The notes under the pieces are model-generated. The model worked only from the letters and a program-made list of their open reading frames with translations, was not told the origin of the DNA and did no database searches. From Primorskyibacter sedentarius (GTDB lineage Bacteria; Pseudomonadota; Alphaproteobacteria; Rhodobacterales; Rhodobacteraceae): 64,000 nt of DNA. The position numbers were made by a program, and so were the translations under genes. The stretch is from NCBI RefSeq assembly GCF_004342065.1, contig NZ_SLZU01000012.1, positions 88,946-152,945 of the forward strand, in the 5' to 3' direction. Positions 54,684 to 63,971 of the stretch are shown in pieces; the first letter of the stretch is position 1; each line of letters opens with the position of its first letter.

Positions 54684-55448
54684 ATGTCCCAATCCTTCCG
54701 TCACCCCGAAATCCTGGAGATTGCGCGACGGGAAGGCAAAGTGACGGTCGAGGGTCTGGCAGAGCGTTTCGGCGTCACATTGCAGACCATTCGGCGCGAC
54801 CTGTCCGATCTGGCAGAGGTCGGCAGGTTGGAACGAGTGCATGGCGGTGCTGTCCTGCCGTCGGGCACCACCAATATCGGGTATGAAGAACGCCGGACCA
54901 TCAACCCGGCCGGAAAGGCCGCGATTGCGCGTGCCTGCGCCGCGACGATCCCCAACGACATTTCGATCTTCCTTAACATCGGGACGAGCACAGAGGCCGT
55001 TGCGCGGGAATTGTTGCATCATACCAATCTGATGGTCGTGACCAACAACATGAACGTGGCCAATATCCTTGTTGCCAATCCCGATTGCGAAATCATCGTG
55101 ACCGGCGGGCTGCTGCGTCGCGCCGATGGTGGGCTGATCGGCAATCTGGCAGCCGACACGATCCGCCAGTTCAAATTCGACATGGCCGTGATCGGCTGTT
55201 CGGCTCTCGACCCGGATGGCGACGTGCTGGATTACGACATACAGGAGGTCAGCGTCAGCCGGGCCATCCTGAGCCAGTCCCGGAAATCGCTGCTCGTCGC
55301 GGACCACACGAAATTCTCTCGCAGCGCGCCTGCCAAGATCGCCTCGCTGTCAGAGGTGGACACGTTCTTCACCGACAAGGCGTTGTCGCCCCCGTTAGGG
55401 GCCTCTTGTGTGGATTGGGGAACAGATGTTGTGGTCTGCGACGCCTGA
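54684..55448 (+). CDS. glpR: DeoR-family glycerol regulon repressor
   Basis: GlpR (254 aa), which represses glp genes until glycerol 3-phosphate binds. The N-terminal winged helix is 'EILEIARREGKVTVEGLAERFGVTLQTIRRDLSDL' (about residues 9-43), followed by 'GRLERVHGGAVLPSG', the DeoR family signature. The C-terminal sensor domain has 'LNIGTSTEAVARELL' and 'VTGGLLRRADGGLIG'. It is divergent from glpD, whose operon it most likely controls. Confidence 0.92.
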   Translation: MSQSFRHPEILEIARREGKVTVEGLAERFGVTLQTIRRDLSDLAEVGRLERVHGGAVLPSGTTNIGYEERRTINPAGKAAIARACAATIPNDISIFLNIGTSTEAVARELLHHTNLMVVTNNMNVANILVANPDCEIIVTGGLLRRADGGLIGNLAADTIRQFKFDMAVIGCSALDPDGDVLDYDIQEVSVSRAILSQSRKSLLVADHTKFSRSAPAKIASLSEVDTFFTDKALSPPLGASCVDWGTDVVVCDA

Positions 55449-55482
55449 GCCCGATGCGAACAAGACCGAAGGCACAAGCGCC

Positions 55483-57738
55483 CTACCCGGCCTTCGCCCT
55501 GTCGCCCTGTAGAAAGAATTCGAAATCATCCGCGCTCATCGGGTGGGCCAGCAGGAACCCCTGGAACCGGGTGCATCCGACGGACCGCGCGGTGAACAGC
55601 TGGCTTTCTGTCTCAATCCCTTCCGCGCAGACGGTGATCTTCATTGCGTGGCCCATCTCGGCAATCGCGGCCAAAAGCTGGCGGTTCTGCTGCGATGATG
55701 GCGCCGCCTGAACAAGCATCTTGTCGATCTTCAGCCCGTGCGGACGTAGCTTCAGCAAACTGGTGACCGAGGAATGGCCGGTGCCGAAATCATCCACCTC
55801 GATCCTGAACCCCCGGGCCTTGAGCGCCTCGACATTCCGCGAAAGGATGAGTTGACCGTCATCTATGAAGATCGACTCCAGCACCTCGAATGTGAACCGG
55901 TCAGGATCGACATCCACAGCGTCCACCGCGCTTATCAAATGCGGATCGCCCAGGCTGCGGAAGGAGGTGTTCACCGAAACGCGCGGCACCGTCAGGCCTG
56001 CGCGCTCCCACCTCGACAGGTCAGTGATGGCGCGAGCCAAGACCAACCGATCTATCTCGCTCTCCACTTTCAGGGCATGCGCCTGATCCATGAATTCCTG
56101 CGGGTTGATCAAACCGTCTCTGGGGTGAATCCAGCGCGCCAATGCCTCCACCCCGACCACCGACCTGCCATCCGGCCCGAATTGCGGCTGGTAATAGGGC
56201 TGGATCTGGTCGCCGCTCAGCGCTTCGAGCAACTCGCCGGTACGATTGCCGCGCAGCGACGCGCGGTTGGGCTGCGGGGTGGAGAACGCGAAGCGGTTCC
56301 GCCCGGCCTGTTTGGCGGCGTACATCGCGCGGTCGGCCTGTGACAGCCAGTAATCCGGCGCATCGTCATTCTCGTCCAATATCTGGTGGATGCCGGTAGA
56401 GATCCCGATACGACACTCCGTCTCACCGATTCTGAAGGGATATTGAGCGCAACCGATAAGCCGCTGCGCCACCTCCTTCAAAATGGCCTTGCTGCGTTCA
56501 GGTGTCAGGTCTTCCTGTGGCGACGGCCCGCAGATGACCACGAATTCATCCCCGCCAATCCGCGCCAGAAAATCGCCCGATCTCAGCGCCTTGGAAAGAC
56601 GGCGAGCAACCTCCACCAGCAGCGCGTCGCCCTTTGCGTGCCCATGGGTGTCATTCACATCCTTGAACCCGTCGAGGTCCAGCAGGATCAGACCGGGGTG
56701 GTTGCGTCCGGCCATGCCTCGAAACTTGCGGTCCAGATGTCGACGGTTGGGAAGCCCGGTCAGATGGTCGTGCAATGCGAGGGTTTCCACCTCTTGGCGG
56801 GCCTGTTCCAGATCCCGTTCGCGGCTGCGCAGAACCTGGATGGTATGTTGCCTTTGCACGAACATGACGTTGGCCATCGCAGCAAGGAACACAGCAGCAA
56901 GACCGCCGGTGACAAGCAGGATACGGTATGCCGAAAGTGACACGGTGGACCCCCAGCCATCAATCGGCCGCGCATACATCCGCCAGGACCCGTTGGGGAA
57001 AAGCACATCCGCGCTGACCGGATCATCGCCCAGCAGATCGGCGGAGCCGTAGAATTGCTTCTCGGCCCCGGTCGTTTTGTTGGCAGCGACAATGCCGATT
57101 TCCAGTGCCGGGTCCTCATCCGACAGGCCGGAGGTCTCGTAAAGCGTCGGCAGGTCGATCACCACCGAAAGAATTCCCCAGAACTGATGAGAGCCCTCGG
57201 TTCCGCTGAAGACCGGGATGCGCCCGATGAAGGCCTGCCCACCCTGCACCAGATCGACAGGACCGGTCAGGATGAACTCGCCAGTGTCGCGCGCATGAAA
57301 CGCCGCTTCGCGCTGCGCCTCCTGCAGGCGGTAGTCCAATCCAAGCGCGGATTCGTTGCCCTTTATCGGGTAGACAAGGTTCACGACAAGATCGCGCGCC
57401 GCCGCAACATTTCGGATCTCGCGCGAGGAGCCAATGATCCTGCTGACTAGCCAGGAAAAGCGCCGCTGGGACATATCAGGCTCTGATGCAAGCGCGGCGA
57501 CAACCCCGCGGGCCGACTGGATCGGCGTGTTGAGATTGCTCTCGATCCGCCCCCCAAGCGCTTCGAGCCGGGTTGTGACCCGGTCACGTTCTTTTTGCGT
57601 TTCGATTAGAGTGTGCTGCCGTCCGCCGACAAGGCCGATGATGACAACCGCGACCAACACCAAAAGGGTCGGAACGTAGCTGAACCACCCCGAGGTTACG
57701 CCAAAGGACTCACGGGTTTCACCTTGCATCACAACCAT
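55483..57738 (-). CDS. Membrane GGDEF-EAL cyclic-di-GMP protein with CHASE-type sensor
   Basis: A 751-residue inner-membrane protein that could both make and break cyclic di-GMP. Helices at about 22-38 and 272-294 bracket a periplasmic domain of the CHASE type. The GGDEF motif is intact at 395-399 and an inhibitory I-site RSGD stands five residues before it (387-390). The EAL domain starts with 'VEALARW' (531-533 EAL) and keeps the metal and catalytic residues: 'VNTSF', 'FEVLES', 'VDDFGTGHSS', 'LKIDK', 'AEGIET' and 'FQGFLLAHP'. Which activity dominates cannot be told. It converges on glpR, 34 bp away. Confidence 0.92.
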   Translation of the reverse strand: MVVMQGETRESFGVTSGWFSYVPTLLVLVAVVIIGLVGGRQHTLIETQKERDRVTTRLEALGGRIESNLNTPIQSARGVVAALASEPDMSQRRFSWLVSRIIGSSREIRNVAAARDLVVNLVYPIKGNESALGLDYRLQEAQREAAFHARDTGEFILTGPVDLVQGGQAFIGRIPVFSGTEGSHQFWGILSVVIDLPTLYETSGLSDEDPALEIGIVAANKTTGAEKQFYGSADLLGDDPVSADVLFPNGSWRMYARPIDGWGSTVSLSAYRILLVTGGLAAVFLAAMANVMFVQRQHTIQVLRSRERDLEQARQEVETLALHDHLTGLPNRRHLDRKFRGMAGRNHPGLILLDLDGFKDVNDTHGHAKGDALLVEVARRLSKALRSGDFLARIGGDEFVVICGPSPQEDLTPERSKAILKEVAQRLIGCAQYPFRIGETECRIGISTGIHQILDENDDAPDYWLSQADRAMYAAKQAGRNRFAFSTPQPNRASLRGNRTGELLEALSGDQIQPYYQPQFGPDGRSVVGVEALARWIHPRDGLINPQEFMDQAHALKVESEIDRLVLARAITDLSRWERAGLTVPRVSVNTSFRSLGDPHLISAVDAVDVDPDRFTFEVLESIFIDDGQLILSRNVEALKARGFRIEVDDFGTGHSSVTSLLKLRPHGLKIDKMLVQAAPSSQQNRQLLAAIAEMGHAMKITVCAEGIETESQLFTARSVGCTRFQGFLLAHPMSADDFEFFLQGDRAKAG

Positions 57739-57903
57739 GGGTCACTCGAGCCAAACACTCGGGTCAATCTGCTGCGATGTCGGTTAATATTTGGTTAAGG
57801 CTCCGGCAGCGTCAGCCCGTTGAGGCGGTTTCTCTGGCCCTTCAAATCCGCAACGCTCTGTGGCATCGATCCACACAGCACGACCAAAAGCGGGGGTGGC
57901 ATC

Positions 57904-59127
57904 ATGGCGGCACAAGATGACGGTCTGGAAAATGCCGGACATGCCCAACCACATGGAACGGCCGGGGAGGTGTTTCGCGCCTTTCTGAAACTGGGGCTGA
58001 CCTCGTTTGGCGGCCCCGTGGCGCACTTGGGGTATTTCCGTCACGAACTGGTCACGCGCCGCAAATGGATCGATGAGGCCGGATATGCTGATCTGGTCGC
58101 GCTGTGCCAGTTCCTGCCCGGTCCGGCCAGCAGCCAGGTGGGGTTCGCGCTCGGATTGCTGCGGGGCGGGCCGGTCGGGGCCTTCGCGGCGTGGACTGCC
58201 TTCACCTTGCCATCAGCTTTGCTTCTTGTGCTCTTTGCCCTCGCTATGCCGACATTCGCGTCGCCTGTCGGGTCGGGCATCATCCACGGTCTGAAGGTGG
58301 TTGCTGTTGCGGTCGTAGCCCAGGCCGTGTGGGGGATGGCCCGCAGCCTTGCCCCCGACAGGCCACGCGCAAGCATCGCGCTGGTGGCGGTGCTGATTGT
58401 TGTTTTCATGGCCGGGTCGGTCGGTCAGATCGCCGCCATCGTGATGGGAGGGTTGGCCGGGCTCGCCTTTTGCCAAGGTGGCGGCGCGTCCGCGCCAACC
58501 CATCTTTCTTTCCCGGTGTCGCGGCGTGCCGGGACAGTCTCGCTCTTGCTGTTTGCCCTGTTGCTCTTGGCGCTGCCGGTCGCTGCCACCACCGGGGCCG
58601 GCGCCGCGCTCTTTGACGCGTTTTACCGCGCCGGGGCGCTTGTCTTCGGTGGCGGGCATGTCGTTCTGCCACTCTTGCAGGCAGAAGCCGCCATATCCGA
58701 GACCGTCAGCGAAGACGCCTTTCTTGCGGGATACGGTCTGGCCCAAGCCGTGCCCGGACCTCTCTTCACCTTTGCGGCCTATCTCGGTGCGGTAGCGGAG
58801 TCGGGGCTTGGCGGGGTGGCGGGCGCATCAATTGCACTGGTGGCCGTCTTCCTGCCGGGGTTCTTGCTGTTGGTCGGCGCGTTGCCCTTCTGGAACAGCC
58901 TTCGCGCGCGTCCCGCCGCGCAAGCCGCCATGAGGGGGACGAATGCGGCTGTCGTGGGTATCCTTGGTGCGGCGCTTTACCACCCGGTCTTTACCAGCGC
59001 GATCCTTTCGCCATACGATTTTGCCCTTGGCCTTACAGCGTTCATTCTATTGACGGTCTGGAAGTTGCCACCGTGGTTCGTGGTGCTTTTGACCGCAGCG
59101 GGCGGGCTGTTTCTCAACCTGTCGTAG
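57904..59127 (+). CDS. chrA: Chromate transporter, ChrA type
   Basis: A 407-residue membrane protein of the CHR family, which exports chromate. It has two homologous halves. The first starts 'FLKLGLTSFGGPVAHLGYFRHELV' with 'LCQFLPGPASSQVGFALGL'; the second 'AFYRAGALVFGGGHVVLPLLQAE' with 'GYGLAQAVPGPLFTFAAYLG'. The paired 'GGP/GGG' and 'PGP' motifs are the family signature. Start at 57904 follows a GGGGGTGG stretch. No chrB regulator is adjacent. Confidence 0.92.
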   Translation: MAAQDDGLENAGHAQPHGTAGEVFRAFLKLGLTSFGGPVAHLGYFRHELVTRRKWIDEAGYADLVALCQFLPGPASSQVGFALGLLRGGPVGAFAAWTAFTLPSALLLVLFALAMPTFASPVGSGIIHGLKVVAVAVVAQAVWGMARSLAPDRPRASIALVAVLIVVFMAGSVGQIAAIVMGGLAGLAFCQGGGASAPTHLSFPVSRRAGTVSLLLFALLLLALPVAATTGAGAALFDAFYRAGALVFGGGHVVLPLLQAEAAISETVSEDAFLAGYGLAQAVPGPLFTFAAYLGAVAESGLGGVAGASIALVAVFLPGFLLLVGALPFWNSLRARPAAQAAMRGTNAAVVGILGAALYHPVFTSAILSPYDFALGLTAFILLTVWKLPPWFVVLLTAAGGLFLNLS

Positions 59128-59285
59128 ATCTTCAGCGTCAGCGTTTCCCCGGTGCCCTTTGCGGCGAAGCGGCCATGCCGAACATCGCCTGTGATACGAA
59201 GAACGCCACCTCGTCCTAATGCGCTGTCAGCGCTTCTTTATGGCGAACCGCGGCCAGAGCGACCCGAGCAGATCACAGTTCTGAT

Positions 59286-59320
59286 CCGAAAAGAAAGCGG
59301 CCATTCTGATAACGGCCGCT
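59286..59320 (-). terminator. Terminator of the RTX gene
   Basis: Read on the minus strand, AGCGGCC, an 11-base loop and GGCCGCT form a 7-bp stem, followed by TTTCTTTTC. It lies about 63 bp after the RTX stop codon. Confidence 0.75.
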
Positions 59321-59382
59321 CCCTTTCACAACACGGGCACGTAACGGGCCAGTCTGGTCACACTGTAATCCCCGCGCCGTAC

Positions 59383-61818
59383 TCAGAAAATGAAGCTGTC
59401 CTGCGTCAGGTCGGCCAGATCGACGGATTTCAGGATCAGACGGTCCTCTGCCTGCCCGCGATCCAGCGCGGCGAGGTCGATGACGGTTGCCCAACCCTTG
59501 TCCTGCGCGGCATTCAGGACGGCATCCATCCCGGTTTCAAAGAAGGTGAGATCGAGAAGATCCGTCCCCGCTTCGAAATCATGCACGAAGTCCCTGCCCG
59601 ACCCGGCCTTGAACACGAAAACGTCCTGCATGCCGTCCGCTGCCCAGTCGCCGCCCCAGATGTGGTCGTTGCCTGCGCCCCCTTCCAGCGTGTCCTGACC
59701 CAGACCGCCGACAAGCTTGTCCTGGCCGTCGCCCCCGGCAAGCGCATCATAGCCATTGCCGCCGTGAAGGTAATCTGCATCCGCGCCGCCATCCAGATCG
59801 TCAGAGCCCGCATTCCCAAGCAGGCTGTCATTGCCAGCCCCCCCGTGGAGAGTGTCCCCATCGGCCGCACCAAGGATCCTGTCGGCGCCCTCGTCACCGT
59901 ACAACAGGTCCTCACCAGCCCCGCCATTGATGACGTCATCTCCCTCGTCACCATGAACCGTGTCGTCCCCTGTGCCCCCGCGCAGGGTGTCATTGCCGCC
60001 GGCCTCGATGGTCAGCGACGCATTGCGCAGCAGCAACGGGGCGTCCGTTTCGGTCTGGGCGAAGGCATCTGTCGAACGCGGGTCGACAGCGCCATCATTG
60101 GACCCGGTGACCGGAGCATCGGACATGAATTCGGAATAGGCGGTTCCAGCCTCCCAATCCGCGTTGATCTTGAAGATCGCGCCGCTGCGACCGGTGGAGG
60201 CGTCCATGTCGTGATCACCGGAATTCAGGCCGTAATAGATGTTGCCGCTGCCATCGAAGAAAACCGCGCCATAGGCACCCTTCGCCATGCCATCGATCAT
60301 GGCGCCGTCCTGCAGGGTCGCCGTCACGGCAATCTCCGTGAACGTGGGCTTGCCGCCATTCATCACGTCGCTGACGTCGATCCGCACGACCTTCCCGTGC
60401 CCGCCCTGAGTTTGCGGCGCGATAACGCCGATGAAGGAATTCGTCGCTGCATCAAAGGCCAGGTCGAACGTTCGATCGGTGAACATGCCTGCCGGGAAAT
60501 GATGATAGGTGATCGTCGGATTGCCGTTTGCGTCCAGCGCGTCAACATCGATGATGCTGATGCGATTGAGCGCGCTGTGGAAGGTCCACAGATTGCCCTT
60601 GTCGTCAAAGTCGCCGACGTAATCGCCATAATAGCCTTTGCCGATCCGGTAGGTGGCCCCTTCGGCATCGATCATGACGACATCGGCGATGGCAACCGCG
60701 TTGCCCAGGCTGTCCGTGCCTGTGGACTTTGCAACGCCGTAGATCAGGTCGTCTTCGATATTGTACCCGACCCCGTTGATCTTGAAGTCCGGCTGCGCAC
60801 CAACGGCTGTGTAAGTCTGGCCCGCCGGATCAAAGACGTTCAGCTGGCCGTCGATCACCTGATAAAGCTTGGCCTGACCCGGGGCAAACGCGCTGACCGT
60901 CACGTCGGTCCCGCCGATTGTCATCGCTTTATCGTAGGACGCGATCGGGCCGGAAGTGTCATACGGTGTCGCCTCTGCCGGGGTGGCGGAGCGGAAGCTC
61001 AGCGCGCTTTCAGAGCCTTGGCCCTGCACCTCGATTTCGAAGCTTGAAAAGACACCGGACGTCGCCTGCACTGTTTCAACGGTTTGGCCGTTCCAGATCA
61101 CATCGACAGCAGCAGCGGAATGGCCGCCAGACAGGTTCGCCGCCAGATCAAACGTGATCGTGTAGGTTTCGCCCGCGACCGTGGCGGCGGTTTGCGAGAT
61201 CATTTGCTGGCCTGCTGCGCCCGTCAGCGTCCAGCCGCCGGTCTTTGCATGCTGTGCCAGCGTCGTGGCGCCATCGGTCTCGCGCAGAAAGTTCCGGCCG
61301 TTTTCGTCGCCGAAGATGACATCGTTCCCGGCCCCGCCATTCACGATATCTGCGCCCTGGCCGCCTTCGGCAATGTCATCGCCGGCTTCAAGGTTCAGCG
61401 TGTCGTCGCCGTGATCCCCGAACAGAAAATCGCTGCCCCGTCCGGCATTGACGATGTCATCGCCCAGACCCGCATAGAGGCTGTCATTGCCGCCATTCCC
61501 CAAAAGCACGTCATCACCTGCACCCGCCTGGATCAGGTCGTCGAAAGAGAAATCCTGGCCGTAAGCGCTCGAAACAAGCGCGCTCGGAACGAAGACCCAT
61601 TTGCCGTCGACAAAGACCCACTCATCACCAACCATGTCGCCCGCGGCAAGGTCGTTGCCCAAACCGGTGGATATGACGTCGTTGCCTTCGAGCCCGTTTA
61701 CCGAGTCGGCGGTATCGGCATCCGAGGCAAGTGTTTCGCCATTCTGGTTGGTGAAACCATCGGAAAGGTCGTTGTCAGTGGATGTGCCAAGATAGGAAAC
61801 TGTGGGCGATACGGGCAT
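59383..61818 (-). CDS. RTX-type calcium-binding secreted protein
   Basis: An 811-residue, very acidic protein built for type I secretion. It has no N-terminal signal. Calcium-binding nonapeptides (GGxGxDxU) occur in two blocks, about residues 93-168 ('GNDSLYAGLGDDIVNAGRGSD') and 612-730 ('GNDTLRGGTGDDTVHGDEGDD'). Between them lies a domain of DUF6923-like beta-propeller character ('GQAKLYQVIDGQLNVFDPAG', 'GVGYNIEDDLIYG', 'GNLWTFHSALNRI'), unlike a toxin, protease or lipase. The tail ends 'DLADLTQDSFIF', a common Rhodobacterales type I signal. Transporter genes are not in the window. A terminator follows. Confidence 0.88.
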   Translation of the reverse strand: MPVSPTVSYLGTSTDNDLSDGFTNQNGETLASDADTADSVNGLEGNDVISTGLGNDLAAGDMVGDEWVFVDGKWVFVPSALVSSAYGQDFSFDDLIQAGAGDDVLLGNGGNDSLYAGLGDDIVNAGRGSDFLFGDHGDDTLNLEAGDDIAEGGQGADIVNGGAGNDVIFGDENGRNFLRETDGATTLAQHAKTGGWTLTGAAGQQMISQTAATVAGETYTITFDLAANLSGGHSAAAVDVIWNGQTVETVQATSGVFSSFEIEVQGQGSESALSFRSATPAEATPYDTSGPIASYDKAMTIGGTDVTVSAFAPGQAKLYQVIDGQLNVFDPAGQTYTAVGAQPDFKINGVGYNIEDDLIYGVAKSTGTDSLGNAVAIADVVMIDAEGATYRIGKGYYGDYVGDFDDKGNLWTFHSALNRISIIDVDALDANGNPTITYHHFPAGMFTDRTFDLAFDAATNSFIGVIAPQTQGGHGKVVRIDVSDVMNGGKPTFTEIAVTATLQDGAMIDGMAKGAYGAVFFDGSGNIYYGLNSGDHDMDASTGRSGAIFKINADWEAGTAYSEFMSDAPVTGSNDGAVDPRSTDAFAQTETDAPLLLRNASLTIEAGGNDTLRGGTGDDTVHGDEGDDVINGGAGEDLLYGDEGADRILGAADGDTLHGGAGNDSLLGNAGSDDLDGGADADYLHGGNGYDALAGGDGQDKLVGGLGQDTLEGGAGNDHIWGGDWAADGMQDVFVFKAGSGRDFVHDFEAGTDLLDLTFFETGMDAVLNAAQDKGWATVIDLAALDRGQAEDRLILKSVDLADLTQDSFIF

Positions 61819-62378
61819 GGTTACTCAACTTTCTATTCAGACTGGGAAAACGCATTCTCGCGCCATACTTTCTGAGCGCCCTTTTGCTCGTATCGGCCGC
61901 CGCAGGTAAGAACCGGAAAAGTATGGCCAATGGCGCAAACGGATAGGGTCACTATCCATTGCACCTTTGCTGATTGCTTGGGGCTTGCACGATGTCCCCA
62001 AACAGCACCTATCGGGCATGCCGGGACGACTTCGCAGCGCACTCTGCAACAGGCCTAAAGCAGTAAAGATTTCGACGGGAAAGGATGTGGTGGCGGAGGG
62101 AATGACCCGCTCCGCAATTCGGCTGTTTTGGCGTTTCGGATCGAGTCTAGATGCCACGATAATCCCTGAAATCTTGAGAAAAGTGTCCGACCCCATGCCG
62201 ATGGGGGCCGCTCCGTCCCGAACGTTCCGACGTCGCTTCTAAGGCTTGCGCCCATTCACGCCTTGGCCGCCTGTTTCGAACATAGCCTCCGAGCACGCAA
62301 CCTACCGACTTGAATAGGCTTTCTTCTCACGCATTCGTTCTCTTGCGACCGAAGTGAGTTGCGCAAAAGGAGACGAAA
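61819..62378. other. 560-bp gene-poor interval at the start of the accessory stretch
   Basis: I see no supported gene. It should contain the promoter of the RTX gene; a perfect inverted repeat, GGATAG (61941) and CTATCC (61952), lies about 125 bp upstream of that start and may be an operator. The rest has overlapping short frames on both strands, none with a ribosome site. Base composition is visibly less GC-rich than the genes to the left. Confidence 0.5.
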
Positions 62379-62579
62379 ATGAGCGAAGTATGTGTGAATC
62401 AGAAAGAACTGGCGGCCCGCTGGAAGATCAGCCACCGAACACTCGAGCGCTGGCGTTGGGCAAAGGAAGGTCCGCGATACCTGAAGATCGGCGGCCGGGT
62501 CGTGTACAGACTGTCCGACGTCGAGGCATTTGAACGCGACGTTCAGAGCTTTCCCGATCATCCACCCAGTGAGGTCTGA
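62379..62579 (+). CDS. Excisionase/AlpA-like helix-turn-helix protein
   Basis: A 66-residue DNA-binding protein of the HTH_17/AlpA type: 'VNQKELAARWKISHRTLERWRW' (helix-turn-helix, residues 7-28), then 'GPRYLKIGGRVVYRLSDVEAFE' (wing). Such proteins act as excisionases or transcription switches in prophages and integrative islands. AAAGGAG lies 6 bases before the ATG. No integrase is in view; it could lie past the right edge. It is followed by a 391-residue orphan protein. Confidence 0.78.
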   Translation: MSEVCVNQKELAARWKISHRTLERWRWAKEGPRYLKIGGRVVYRLSDVEAFERDVQSFPDHPPSEV

Positions 62580-62768
62580 GCGAGCCTCCACTCCATTCGA
62601 AACGATGCATCCGAAAAGGCAATGACATGAAGCATTTCGATTGAACACGCAGAGACTCCGAAGTAGCGTGAAGCAGGCACAGAAAGTGGGTGCGCATAGT
62701 TATCGTGCGCATCGTCCAAACTGGCATCGCGCAATGAAGGACCGGGAAAGGGATCGAGAAGAAGCAGT

Positions 62769-63944
62769 ATGAGTTCCTACTTCTCTACACTGTCGTCAGA
62801 CGAAATGGCCGTGCTGATCTCCAATGCGGAAGCATCTGTGTGTTTTGCCGCCCCCGGAATGCACACCCTGGTTGCAGATGCTTTGTTCGGAGTCGCAGGT
62901 CGTATCGGTTCGGATCTGATCACCGTCTGTGTGGACTTCGATGAGCGCGTCTTCCGAATAGGTTACGGCGACCTGGAGGCGATAAAGAAACTACAGGGCG
63001 CAGGGATTGCGACACAGTCGTCACCCAGCCTCCGGATGGGCCTGCTGGTCGTTGATGATGAAGGCTTCGTTTTCACGCCCACTGCGCTTTTGCTCGAAGC
63101 CGAGAACCATGACGACCAAGGCATGAACGCAATGCGTCTTGCGCCCCAACAGGCGAAAGAAGCCATGGCGAGGCTTTCCCCTGCCGCCAAGGCTGTCGCT
63201 CTTGTCATGGCAAAATCAGACCAAGAGCGACAGCACCTTGAAAGCATCGTAGTGGAAAATGCGCCGACTGCTGTTCCGCCAGAGACAATCGAAAAGATTG
63301 ACAAGGCGATCCAAGAAGTCCCCCTTACGAAGTTCGATGTTGCGCGCAAAGTTCGCGTCTACAATACATTTCTTCAATATGTAGAAGTCGAACTCCGGAA
63401 TGCGTCTATCGACAAGAAACGCGTAGCAATTCCGGCTGAAATTCAAGCATTGGGTGGTGGGCAGGAACTGGATGGACGGCTGAAGTCATCTTTCGACCTG
63501 ATTGCCAAGAACAGCTCAATATCGTCCAAACCTCTCAATGACAAAGTTGCCAAGCTCCGAAAGGATTTTACACCATCCCTCAGAAAGAAATTTGGTCGCG
63601 CACTCCTCAAGTCCGCAAAACCACAGTTTGAAGAGAGAATTGCAAGTCTGAGAGAGGAACTGAAGGAGTACCAGGGGCGGGTAAAGACTGACATTCAAGT
63701 ACAACTGGATGGGTCAAGAGATGCTGTCGTTGAATATTATCTACCTCTCGCTAAACAAAACCCGCCCGATTCCGCCGTTGGCTTGTTTGGATCAGATGTA
63801 AAAACTTGGCTGACGCACGAACTCGACAAAGCCTTCCCGAAGGCAGATGACCTGATCAAAAAAGTGGATTTGGACGTCGATTTCAAAGACGTCACCTTCG
63901 AAACCCTGACGTGCTCCCCTGAAATGTCCGGCGTTTTTGGTTAG
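62769..63944 (+). CDS. Orphan protein in accessory region, PLD-like N-terminal fold suspected
   Basis: A 391-residue protein I cannot assign. Residues 1-125 have alternating strands and helices ('ASVCFAAPGMHTLVADALFG', 'LITVCVDFDERVFRIGYG', 'MGLLVVDDEGFVFTPTALLLE') that recall one half of a phospholipase-D-type fold, but no HxK-x4-D motif is present. Residues 150-340 are charged and helical with likely coiled coils. The codon usage is more A/T-rich than the chromosomal genes. It stands 189 bp after the excisionase-like gene and 27 bp before an IS3-type transposase. No signal peptide or membrane segment. Confidence 0.65.
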   Translation: MSSYFSTLSSDEMAVLISNAEASVCFAAPGMHTLVADALFGVAGRIGSDLITVCVDFDERVFRIGYGDLEAIKKLQGAGIATQSSPSLRMGLLVVDDEGFVFTPTALLLEAENHDDQGMNAMRLAPQQAKEAMARLSPAAKAVALVMAKSDQERQHLESIVVENAPTAVPPETIEKIDKAIQEVPLTKFDVARKVRVYNTFLQYVEVELRNASIDKKRVAIPAEIQALGGGQELDGRLKSSFDLIAKNSSISSKPLNDKVAKLRKDFTPSLRKKFGRALLKSAKPQFEERIASLREELKEYQGRVKTDIQVQLDGSRDAVVEYYLPLAKQNPPDSAVGLFGSDVKTWLTHELDKAFPKADDLIKKVDLDVDFKDVTFETLTCSPEMSGVFG

Positions 63945-63971
63945 CCTGTTCTCCAACTGAGGAGACAGACG

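Noticed and set aside
59152..61047. Long plus-strand open frame opposite the RTX gene
   Set aside because: The minus-strand product has clear calcium-binding repeats; the reverse frame is repetitive only because the repeats are.
61837..62196. 119-codon minus-strand frame
   Set aside because: No ribosome site, composition not protein-like, and it lies in the interval upstream of the RTX gene.
62668..62772. 34-codon GTG frame ending in an ATGA overlap with the orphan gene
   Set aside because: No ribosome site and a highly charged, low-complexity product; the overlap alone is too weak.
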